Source: Rhizophagus sp. LPA8_4_AMF
Lineage: Eukaryota > Glomeromycota > Glomeromycetes > Glomerales > Glomeraceae
Direction of reading: 5' to 3'
DNA length: 33,494 nt
NCBI GenBank assembly: GCA_021464525.1
Contig: JADRCO010000449.1
Span: 1 to 33,494, forward strand
The translations under genes and the position numbers were made by a program. A model generated the notes under the pieces. The model was not told the origin of the DNA, did no database searches, and was given only the letters and a program-made list of their open reading frames with translations. Every line of letters begins with the position of its first letter. Position 1 is the stretch's first letter. This document shows, in pieces, positions 1 to 8,817 of this stretch.

Positions 1-289
1 CAAAAATCACTTTCAGTAAAATTTTTTATCAGAGAACCAGTTCAGAACCGAAAATGGAACTGAACTGGAAATTCAGAGCTCTAGGTATGCCTAACAAAGG
101 ATTTAGTGAATAAGAGTTGTTTGTTATGCCATGTTCTAAAAATAATTCTAAAAGAGGCACGTAATCAAATGCATCTAAACTTACTTTGATCTTACTTAAT
201 AGCATGTTCAGGAAAAGTTAGAGGATCTATAGTGCATTTCATCTATAAATCATATAGTCCGAAAATATAAAAATTAAAACTCTGCATAA
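1..289. other. AT-rich intergenic, repeat-derived
   Basis: No open frame of note. The first 80 bases carry a CAGTTC/GAACCGAAAAT-type motif that resembles, in reverse, the CGGTTTTCAGTTTTTGG-type sequence near 26420-26550, so the start of the window is probably the edge of a dispersed low-complexity repeat. Confidence 0.35.
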
Positions 290-446
290 GCTGAGCCAGC
301 TTGCGAGCTGGCTTGAGCTTTTCAAATCAAACTGGGTTGAATCATATTAAAAAAAGCTTGATGGCTTGTGAGCCAGCTTGAAAAAGGTTTGAGCCAATTA
401 TTGGCTTAACTCAGAAAGCTCAAGCTAGCTTGCGAACCAGCTCAGT
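290..446. repeat. Foldback repeat rich in AGCTTGAGC
   Basis: The left arm (GCTGAGCCAGCTTGCGAGCT, from 290) matches the reverse complement of the right arm, which ends near 446, over roughly 32 bases with a few mismatches. The middle holds further copies of the GAGCCAGCTTG motif. GC content is well above that of the flanks. It looks like a short non-autonomous inverted-repeat element or a local expansion of one motif; no target duplication is evident. Confidence 0.6.
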
Positions 447-590
447 AATTTTTTTAAAAAAAATATAAACTTATCAGTTATACCATTACGATATGTAACT
501 GCGATTTCAGTACTAGTCATATAACATACCGATCTGAATTACTGATAATTTTTTTTTAAAAAAATATTTAAAATAGTTTAACATTTTTTT

Positions 591-1085
591 ATTATTTTGC
601 AGCTCCCAAAGGTAATTTCAAAAGGAAGATATCTTTTTTTAATATTTTATATATAAGAACGTTATTAATGTTCTTTTTTTATTATTTTGTAGGGACGTAT
701 CTTTCAGTATGAACTTAAAGGTAATTGAGAAAGGAAGAAGGATTTTTAATATTTTATATACAAGAATATTATTAACATCCTTATTTTTTATTATTTTATA
801 GGGACATATCTTTCAGCACGAACCTGGAAGTAATTGAGAAAAGGAGATTTTTTAATATTTTATATACAAGAATATTATTAATATTCTTTTATTTTATTAT
901 TTTATAAGAACGCACCTTTCAGCATGAACCTGGAGATAATTGAGGGAAGTTTTTTTTAATATTTATATATAAGAATATTATTAATGTTCTTTTTTTATTA
1001 TTTTGTAGTGACGCACCTTTTGGCATGAATCTGGAGGTAATTAAGAAGAAGGGAGGGGTTTTTTTAATATTTTATATATAAGGTG
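591..1085. repeat. Tandem array, ~90-109 bp unit, about 5 copies
   Basis: The anchor ATTATTTTGTAG (or ATTATTTTATAR) recurs at about 591, 681, 790, 896 and 997. Each anchor is followed by GGGACGYATCTTTCAGCATGAACCTGG-like sequence (here described, not quoted), GGTAATTGAGAAAGG, a T-run, AATATTTTATATA and AAGAATATTATTAATRTTC. Unit length drifts from 90 to 109 because the T-runs vary. No open frame crosses the array. This is a minisatellite with indels, not a gene. Confidence 0.85.
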
Positions 1086-1408
1086 ATACAAATATAAAAA
1101 AATAGTTCTCTTTCCGATCATTTTGTATTTTAAGATCGGTGGTCAGAATTTTTTTTTTATTGGTCAAAAAATTTTATATAAATAATTCACAAATTTGATT
1201 GGCTAATATAATTAAAGGGAATTTTTTTGGATAATCATTAATATTGTGATCAATAACATTGTGATCAAGTATTTTATATCTTCTCACATAATGACTGTGT
1301 TAAAACAGGAATATTAAATGGCCAAATCACTTTATTTCCATGAAAATTAATCAATATTGAAGAAAATTTAACTATTCAAGGCTTATTTGAACATATAATT
1401 GATATATA

Positions 1409-1565
1409 TGGGCTTTTTGTAGTAGAAAGGGAGCAAACTACTAAAAAAATTAAATTTATAATTATATACTAAAAATGCTCTAAATATTGTAATTTGTTCA
1501 GAATTAGCATTAACTAAAAAAATTTTTTTTTAGCAGTTTGCTCCCTTTCTACTGCAAAGAGCCCA
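1409..1565. mobile_element. MITE, TGGG-family, copy 1 (157 bp)
   Basis: Terminal inverted repeats start TGGGCTTTTTGTAGTAGAAA on the left and, read inward from the right end, TGGGCTCTTTGCAGTAGAAA; the match extends about 45 bases. TA dinucleotides flank it at 1407-1408 and 1566-1567. Removing the element and one TA rejoins the surrounding reading frame (HIIDIYILQLKEEI), which fixes the boundaries. TA duplication suggests mobilisation by a Tc1/mariner-type transposase (inference). Confidence 0.9.
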
Positions 1566-1860
1566 TATATTTTACAGCTGAAAGAAGAAATACTAGAAAA
1601 AATAGAAATATGTTGTTCAGAAACAAAAGAATAAACTGGAGATGAAGTTGAACTAGGATGCGTAATTAGTGATATAATTAGTATTTTTGGTAGTTTTTTC
1701 ACATTTCATATAAAAATTTTCTTAAATAAAAACAAATCTTAACTAGTTAATGCATTTGATATTTTGAAAAATGCTGTAAAAGGATGACATATACCTGCTT
1801 TTACTTTTTCACAAAATCCTAAGATGAATGAAAAGGTAAAATTAGATATACTTTCTTATA

Positions 1861-2017
1861 TGGGGTCTTTGCAATAGAAAGGAAGGAAACTACCAAAAAA
1901 ATTAAATTTATATTTATATGCTAAATATATTCTATTTATTATAAAAAGTTCAGATTTAATATTAACTTGAAAAATTTTTTTTTAGCAGTTTCCCCTCTTT
2001 CTATTGCAAAGACCCCA
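1861..2017. mobile_element. MITE, TGGG-family, copy 2 (157 bp)
   Basis: Inverted ends TGGGGTCTTTGCAATAGAAA (left, and exactly the same 20 bases read inward from the right). It has the same length as copy 1 and TA duplications at 1859-1860 and 2018-2019. Removing it plus one TA restores an open frame (DILSYIASHKSRW). It is a second insertion of the same family in the same transposase-like gene. Confidence 0.9.
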
Positions 2018-3857
2018 TATTGCTTCTCATAAAAGTAGATGGACTTGTGATGCTGTATCTATAGAAAAAAAATTTATTAGAGAATTATCAGACGCTTTGT
2101 GATATGTTGATAAATGTAGAAGTAAAACATTTAATGATAAATATATAATACATTTTCTCAGTTTGTTAATCAGTTTGATCCATTAAAAGACAAAAAAGGA
2201 TGCTCTCTGTTTACTTATAATGAGCTAAATTTTCATAATTAAAATTTGACTGCTTATTTTAGAATGTTTTGAATTGAGCACCCATGCTTTGCCTTTTTAA
2301 AATCATCTTTAATCAAATTTGCATACTACTTTTTTTAATAAATATTCTGTATATTTTTGTAGGTTATTCAAACAAAAAAAAATTATAATTCTATGAAACC
2401 TATAGTGGATGAAAAAGATGCCAGTAAACTGAAAATTATTTTACCTGTTATATTTAGAAGTCCAAATATTATAACCAAATATAAGGAATTAGTTACTGCT
2501 GCTGAGTCTACACTCTACAGATTACTGAAAAATAATAAATGTTGATCAGTATTATCCTAATAATAGTATATAAGTAAAATATCAAAAATTTCGTAAAATA
2601 ATAATAAATTAATTAATATGAAATTGATCTCCTTAGAACTAAAAACATATATTTGCAAAAGTTGAAAGAGGCATTTACATTTAAGATAGGAATATATACT
2701 TACCATCATGGAAATATAATGAACACAACCTTTATTTGGAAGATTAATCCAAATGTTGATAAATCCGCAGCTTTTGAAAAAAATTATGAAATCTGAAATG
2801 AGTTGAAAAGTTCTATGTCTATATATACAACATGAGCAATGAGAAAAGAATTTGTAAACACTTGTGATATGTTTCTTGGTAATGTTGAAAAGTCTAAAAT
2901 TCGTCAAATATATAAGGAATTTACAGGAAATTCAATTGCAGATGAATCAGAAATAAATGTTAGAGTTAAACTTGCATTTAATTTAAAGGATTCAGAGCTT
3001 ATTACTAATCTCCGACATTTTAATGAAAGAAAAATATCTATTTATGATACCTTTTGGGAATACGCCAAAAAATTTTTAGAAGGTACCACTTAAGATTCAG
3101 TTGTTGCTGTTAATGAAAGATGCCATGATCCTATTATACATTTGGCTTGTGCTATATCTGTCAAAGATTTAAGAAATCAAATAGTAAAATTATGTCCAGA
3201 AGATACACCAATTCCATCAGTACAATGGTTAAGACTGCAATTTTGGCCAAAGAATCCATGGAATCTATCAAGTTTGCAATATACTGGAAACTTACCACTA
3301 AAATTTATGATACAGATTCGGCAATTACATTTAAATCACATTGATAGCCATTATGCATCAGCAATTTTTCGTTATCTTAAAGAATTGGCTATAAAGTTTA
3401 AAGACCATACATGGTTGGTCTTCTTAGATGATAAATACCGCTATAAAATAGAGGAACCAGAACATCCAGTAGTTGCAATGAAACATGAGAAGCAAGTAGT
3501 TGTTACTACAAATGAAATCTTTGCTGTTTCAGATCATGACTTTACTAAATGTAATCTAATCCTAAGTGTAACAATGCTTTGTAACATACCTGATAATATG
3601 GAAGGATCATTTTATAGAGGACAAGTAAATATAGGGTTAAAAGATGCAGTATTTCAGACATCAAGTACATTACGACATATAACAGAACTATATAACATAT
3701 TATTGTGCACTGAAGTGCATTATTCTTTTTTAATGCTGTATACAAATAGTGATTCTGACCATAAAAATACTTTTTTTATATCCAATTATCATTAATAGCG
3801 ATATTTATTGCTTTAGATTTAGACTATCTAGTTGCTGTAAGAACTCCACCTGGCAGT

Positions 3858-4068
3858 GTATAAAATCTTTATACACAATGTACATGTGTGCACAATTTTT
3901 TAAATTCAATGTACACTAATGTGCACAAAAAATTTTAATATTTTATATAATGTGCATATTTATTATTATAGGTTGTCACATTTTTTATAAGATATGCACA
4001 AAAAATTATTTTCTATGTGCACATGTGCATATAAATTGTTTTTCAAATTTTATATAATACCATCTAGA
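3858..4068. repeat. ~210-bp insertion with TGTGCAC motifs inside the pseudogene
   Basis: It separates the codons for VAVRTPPG (ending near 3855) from those for KNPVER (from about 4087). It is AT-rich with repeated TGTGCACA/TGTGCAT/GTACAT words at about 3880, 3910, 3950, 4000 and 4015. GT and AG near the edges do not give an in-frame splice, so it is more likely a small inserted repeat than an intron. Exact ends are not resolved, because 3-4 bases of coding sequence are also missing at the right junction. Confidence 0.5.
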
Positions 4069-4434
4069 TACTCATAGAAGAATCCAGTAGAGCGAATAAT
4101 GTCCATTCTAAATCTTAGTATGCAGTATGTTGGATTGATGCATCAAAAAATGAGTGAAGAAATGGAAAAATTAATTAGTGGATGTAATAGTTTAGAAGAT
4201 ATACGCGAAAAAACAAAAATAAACAATCAATTAGAAAAAGAACTACTACAAAGTATGGAACCTACTAGAGAATTGTTAAGCAATTTATTTACACGTCAAA
4301 GTCTTAAAGATGAATCCTTTAAAGTATTTGAACCTGCAATTAAAACCGAGATGGAAAATTTTTGGGAATCTGTACATTTGGTAGATGATTCAATTACAAT
4401 GGAAGATACATCGCAAAAAAAAGTTGCAAATAAG

Positions 4435-4515
4435 GTTAGTACGTAGTTTGATTATTCATAGTAATTAACATTAATATGATATTAACAAATAACCAAAAAC
4501 TTACTTTTTCAATAG
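4435..4515 (+). other. Intron in the transposase-like pseudogene (81 bp)
   Basis: GTTAGT donor and TTTTCAATAG acceptor. Splicing joins VANK to PKLQEFMEHCYCKR in phase. The intron contains stops in the upstream frame. This is direct evidence that the family is a eukaryotic, spliced gene. Confidence 0.75.
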
Positions 4516-5353
4516 CCAAAATTGCAGGAATTCATGGAACATTGTTATTGCAAACGTCTGTATTTTTTTGAAATAAAAAAAATGTGGAAATGATGAATGT
4601 AATATATATAGGCCAATTAGAAGTAATCCAGACATTTTTAAAGAACTGAAAGGTTTACCTGATTCTATTCCTGGACCTGATGATCATTATATGTCATTCT
4701 CAGAGGTATATGAAAAGGAAACAATAGAGGAACATTGTCCTTCTTTACAGAATAGAAAATCTAGAAATGTGCTTAGCAATATAGGAATAAAAGGAGAAAA
4801 TGGTATGGATTTTAGTCCAACTGTTCAGTTTGGAAAAAATGTAAGAACAGTTGTAAAATATGTAGAATGCAATAAACTTCGTATTCTATATGCCCATTAT
4901 AAAATATCAGAGGAACAATTTTGTTTCCTTCAATCTTTCCTAAAATCAATAGAATACACCTGTGATATCACATTCAAAGGTTTTTTTGAGTTGAGTTCTT
5001 CTAAGAGTAGAGAAGAAATTGATGCTAATATTAATGAAGATGAGAAAAAAGAAAACAATTATAAAAATATGGAAGGAATATCACATAATGATCTTATAGC
5101 TGAATTATTCAAGATAGTTCAAGTTAACAAAAAACATACATGTGATTTAGCTATTGAAAAACCGTATTTTGTGACCAGAATTTTCCCTCAAATGTAATAT
5201 ATGTAGTATATCAGAAAATTTAATACAAATAGATAAGTTACCATATTGTAGAAAATGCCATATATTAGCTGAGAATAAAAGAAAAATGGGAAAAAGGAAG
5301 TGTTTTAACGCTGAAAGCAGGAAAAAACATAAAATGGAAAATTGATATAATAC

Positions 5354-5568
5354 TGCTTGCCAAAACTAATTTTTTAAAATTTAAGTTTTAGCAAAATTAA
5401 ATCCAAAACTATTTTTTATAGTAAAGGTAATTGGTAAAACTATTTTTTATGTTTCCTAAACTCATTTAAAGTTTAGAAAAGTTTTGGATTAATTAGTTTT
5501 TTCATTAAAAATAAAGTTATTAAGTTTCAGATTTTGACAAAACTTCGTTAAATGAATTTTGGCAAGCA
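5354..5568. mobile_element. MITE with TGCTTGCCAAAA ends (~215 bp)
   Basis: TGCTTGCCAAAA at 5354-5365 is matched by TTTTGGCAAGCA at 5557-5568. The interior is non-coding and AT-rich. It lies directly downstream of the transposase-like pseudogene but does not share its terminal sequence with the MITEs inside it. TA occurs just outside both ends but is not a clean duplication. Confidence 0.7.
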
Positions 5569-6550
5569 ACACTAAATTGATAGTAACCAAATGAAAAAGA
5601 AAGAACGCATTTTTATCAACTATAAGATTTGATTAATTGTCATTTAAATGTAATTTTATATATATATGCGTATATGCGTATATATGTATGTAACTATGTG
5701 GTATTTTTTGTAAATAATAAATGTATTGAGTAATGTAAAATATGTTTAAAAATCAACTTAAACAATACTTGATTGGTGATCACGTGATCAAATATTTTAA
5801 TATAAAATAAAATTTTACTCTGGGTCAAGATTAAAATCGATGGTTAAAGAAACCCAATTTTTTTTATTTGTTACGCCTAAAAAAAATGCTAGTGTAATTC
5901 TATCAACTGTTCTAATGATAAAAATAGCCTATCCATATACTCACATATTTTATTCTAAAGAAATTTAGAGATCCAAGACATCACTACAAAAAATAAAAGG
6001 AATTATTAGTAAAATCTTACTAATATTCCTCATTATAAAAAAAACCCCACCAATATACTTTTTTTCCAATGAAATTCAAAGGTCTAAGTCCAAAATCTGA
6101 AATGGCAAAACCTATAAAAAATAAAAGAAATATTAGTAACATTCTATTTATAAACCTAGAAGTATTATTTTACAAAATTACAAGAATGTGAACGCAGAAA
6201 ACTAATAAAAAAAATTAAATACCTAATAAAAGTAAAATACTGTCAAAAATATTAAAAATATTTTATTAAATATCTAAACAAATCAAAATTTTATGGTCAG
6301 AATGCCATGTTCTTCTATAGTAAAGTCAAAGACGTTGTACTTTGATGATGTGAAATTTCGTGAGTAGCTTAGTAACGATATGTACTATCTATTAACATAT
6401 TTAGCATTTTAATTGAATATCATATGGGAATACGTCAGCCTAATAAAAACTGTATACTAGCTATTTTTGATAATAATTTGTGTAAATTGGCATTATTAAA
6501 TTTCTCCTGTTAAATGTCAATTTCTCCCTTAATTGTAATATTTTAAATAA
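5569..6550. other. Gene-free AT-rich stretch
   Basis: No open frame that I believe. It contains a TA/TATGCG microsatellite (about 5656-5695), a perfect 14-base palindrome TGATCACGTGATCA (5777-5790), and two diverged direct copies of a block with CTACAAAAAATAAAAGGAAT-like sequence followed by ATTAGTAA (around 5935-6025 and 6050-6155). Confidence 0.5.
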
Positions 6551-6798
6551 GAATTTTATCTATATATTAATTCTATAATCCTGATTTTATAGCAATCTTT
6601 CAGATATGTATAGCTTTATTTTAAGTCTAATTTTACTTTATATAATATTAATGCATAAAGATGCATAATTTTCATATATAGTATATTTATTACATAAAAT
6701 AAAATTAGACTTAAATAAAGCTATATATGCCAGAAAATTGCTATAGAGCCAAAATTACAGAATTAATATATAAATAAATTTTTAATAAAATTCTAATT
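6551..6798. mobile_element. Long foldback (MITE-like, ~248 bp)
   Basis: Arms of roughly 95 bases are inverted: the left reads TATATTAATTCTATAATC, then TATAGCAATCTTTC, then TATAGCTTTATTTTAAGTC. The right arm gives the same order on the opposite strand with scattered differences. The loop is about 50 bases centred near 6665. The arm length suggests a foldback element; the ends and any target duplication are approximate. Confidence 0.7.
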
Positions 6799-6881
6799 AT
6801 ATTATTATTAATTTCATCTAAAATCACATATTATATAAGATTTTAAAGTTCTTATTCTACAAATTCTTATTTTAAAAGATG

Positions 6882-7041
6882 GGGATCACCACAGCAAAAA
6901 GAGGCTTTAGGTAATTTTTATGATTTTTAAAATAATTGTATTTCTCAAAAATTGAGTTAATAGGGACATAATTAACATAAAATTACAAAATTAGATTTTT
7001 TGTCCCTAAGGCTTAAGCCCCCTTTTGCTGTGGTGGTCCTC
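6882..7041. mobile_element. MITE with GGAYCACCACAGCAAAA ends (~160 bp)
   Basis: Left end GGGATCACCACAGCAAAAAG, right end read inward GAGGACCACCACAGCAAAAG. Both are followed by a GGCTTWAG word. It has no coding capacity. It sits 83 bases from the preceding foldback and 50 from the next one. Confidence 0.75.
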
Positions 7042-7090
7042 AGATATACAATTGGATTTTAATAAAATTTATATTTATTTTTTAAAATTA

Positions 7091-7387
7091 CCGTATATTA
7101 TAGGCCATAGTATCCCTCTTGAAAAATTTCATAGAATTGTATAGTACCTGGGGGGATATTTTACAATTAATTCATGATTTAGTAATCCAATTTGAGCTAT
7201 CATTTTTTTGTTTAATAGCTCTCATTGACCTCTTCAAAATAAAAAAATGATCGCTTAAATTGGACTGGTAGATCATAAGATATTTGCAAAATACGGAATT
7301 TTTAAGTTTTATTTAATATCTGGAGGTACAGGGACAAACCCCCAATTTTTGCAAAATACCTGGGATATTGTGGCCCGTGATATATGG
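7091..7387. mobile_element. MITE with CCRTATATYA ends, TA-flanked (297 bp)
   Basis: Left end CCGTATATTATAGGCCATAG, right end read inward CCATATATCACGGGCCACAA, both followed by TATCCC. TA flanks at 7089-7090 and 7388-7389 look like the target duplication. The interior has no coding frame. Confidence 0.75.
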
Positions 7388-7451
7388 TAATATTTTATAT
7401 CAAATTTTTTATTAGGTAATTTAAAATATAAAAGAAAATTGCTATGTATTA

Positions 7452-7798
7452 CCACTGGTGGTCAGCACCAGTGTCATGTGACTTCGCATATATAATAATT
7501 TGTCCTCCTATGTCACATCCTCTAGTTTTCCATTTTTACTATTTATTCTAGAGACTTGTAATTTTCAGTTTAAAAATGCCTATTCGTTACATATTATTTA
7601 TCATACACTTAATTTCGGCCAAAGTTTATAATTCTGGCCAAAAGTTCTTTTTTTAGATATTATATAACATTATACAACCCAAAAAAGGCAATTTTATTTC
7701 CCATCAAAATCAGAAAATAGGTTGTATAAATATCCAAAAAAGGAAATTTTTTATGTAGATTATTAATTTGTACTACTGATGCTGACTACCAGTAGTGG
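7452..7798. mobile_element. MITE with CCACTGGTGGTCAGCA ends, TA-flanked (347 bp)
   Basis: Left end CCACTGGTGGTCAGCACCAG, right end read inward CCACTACTGGTAGTCAGCAT, aligned with a short gap. TA lies at 7450-7451 and 7799-7800. The interior has two near-copies of a CAAAAAAGGAAATTTT-type block but no coding frame. Confidence 0.75.
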
Positions 7799-7800
7799 TA

Positions 7801-8441
7801 AATAGTAAACTTCAAAAAATATAAAATTATATATTTTAAAATAAGGTTTTATTTTTTATCATACTTGCAATATATCATACATTTACATCCCTATAATATA
7901 TTACATGAATACATGCAAAAATCAAAAATAACATTTTAACTTCTTTTTGACGTATTAAGAAAACTTGTAAAGTAGCCAAAATACATATAAAATACTAAGG
8001 TTTCTTATAATACATAATATGTATATAAGATCTCATGCCAGAATTTTTAAAAAATGAAAATTTTAACAAAGTCACATGATTAAAATAATCAATATAATTA
8101 ATATATAAAAATTGCCAAAAAAGAAAGATGTTTACAAATGTGAAAATAATATATTTCTTTAAAATATTGTAATTTTTTAAATATAATATTATAATTAATT
8201 TTAAAATATAAAAAAATATATTTATAACATCCCAGCCTGTTACATGTCCTATTTATAATATCCTTTTTTTTATTTTTTTAATATAATTTTATTATATATT
8301 TTTTATAAATAAAGTTTTATATATAAAATTTAATTTAAAAAACTTTTACTTAATGTATTAAAGATAGTTTCATAAACAAAATTTTAAGTTATAAGCAATT
8401 TCTTGAAATTTTTTAAAAATTTTTTCACTTTAATTACTGTA
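7801..8441. other. Gene-free AT-rich stretch
   Basis: Extremely AT-rich, dominated by A/T runs and ATATATTT-type low complexity. I see no gene, no inverted-terminal element and no clear tandem unit. Confidence 0.5.
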
Positions 8442-8443
8442 TA

Positions 8444-8598
8444 TGGGATCTTTGCAATAGAAAGGGACAAAACTCAAAAAAAAATAAAAAATAAGTTAAT
8501 ATAAAATCTAAAAAAATTATAACATTTGAAACATTTGTCATATGAATATAAAATTAATTTTTTTTGAAGTTTCATCCCTTTCTATTACAAAGTCCCTA
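8444..8598. mobile_element. MITE, TGGG-family, copy 3
   Basis: Left end TGGGATCTTTGCAATAGAAA, right end read inward AGGGACTTTGTAATAGAAAG. It is the same family as the elements at 1409 and 1861, slightly shorter and more diverged. TA precedes it (8442-8443); the right edge is blurred by a change of the last base, so the 3' TA is ambiguous. Confidence 0.8.
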
Positions 8599-8730
8599 TA
8601 TGACTGGTCTTTTATTTTGATTTGTTAATTATTTACATTACACCTGATCTTAAATTTTGATTGGATAAAATTGAATATTATTACAAATAAGATGTATAAT
8701 ATGATGTTACAATTAGATTTATCCTTAAAT

Positions 8731-8772
8731 ATTATAATTAATTTAGGATATTATAATTAATTTGGAATGTTA
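8731..8772. repeat. 19-bp minisatellite, left half
   Basis: Two units of TAATTAATTTGGAATGTTA type. The array continues without loss of phase at 13819, on the other side of the Helitron. Confidence 0.8.
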
Positions 8773-8817
8773 TTGTCTGAAGCGTAGCTGAGGACATCTT
8801 TGGTTAGACACATTGTA

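Larger units (their letters stand above)
1318..5345 (+). pseudogene. Decayed DDE-type transposase-like gene
   Basis: Coding pieces lie in order on one strand: about 1350-1800 (KEEILEKIEICCSETKE), 2018-2260, 2393-2545 (MKPIVDEKDASKLK, 50 codons), 2839-3093, 3142-3855, 4069-4434, and after an intron 4516-5345. The core contains FLDDK, a hydrophobic strand followed by an Asp/Asn-rich turn (LMLYTNSDSDH, about 3733-3765), and NPVERIMSIL (about 4087-4116). This is an acid-acid-Glu pattern as in RNase H-fold DDE transposases, though the second position reads Asn. The C-terminus has a zinc-ribbon-like CNIC...CRKC (about 5192-5255), reached only after a one-base frameshift. Breaks include in-frame stops (for example TAG where Trp is likely, near 4084), several frameshifts, two MITEs and a ~210-bp insertion. 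From memory, Rhizophagus has many relatives of this gene. The superfamily is not certain and the 5' end is approximate. Confidence 0.65.

Noticed and set aside
591..1085. Tandem array considered as a CRISPR array
   Set aside because: Units are about 100 bp and similar over their whole length, with no unique spacers, and the genome is eukaryotic.
1514..1702. Minus-strand open frame of 62 codons
   Set aside because: It runs across the right end of a MITE and antisense to the transposase-like pseudogene; no domain, no codon bias.
2557..2907. Minus-strand open frame of 116 codons
   Set aside because: Antisense to decayed plus-strand coding pieces in AT-rich DNA; composition is Phe/Ile/Tyr-rich as expected of a chance frame.
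3856..4086. Insertion in the transposase-like gene considered as an intron
   Set aside because: None of the GT/AG choices I tried rejoins the codons for PPG and KNPVER in frame; a few coding bases are also lost.
1100..5870. Similar AAGATCGGTGG and AAAATCGATGG flanks taken as ends of the transposase-like element
   Set aside because: The similarity is direct, short and AT-driven; no inverted ends or duplication could be aligned.
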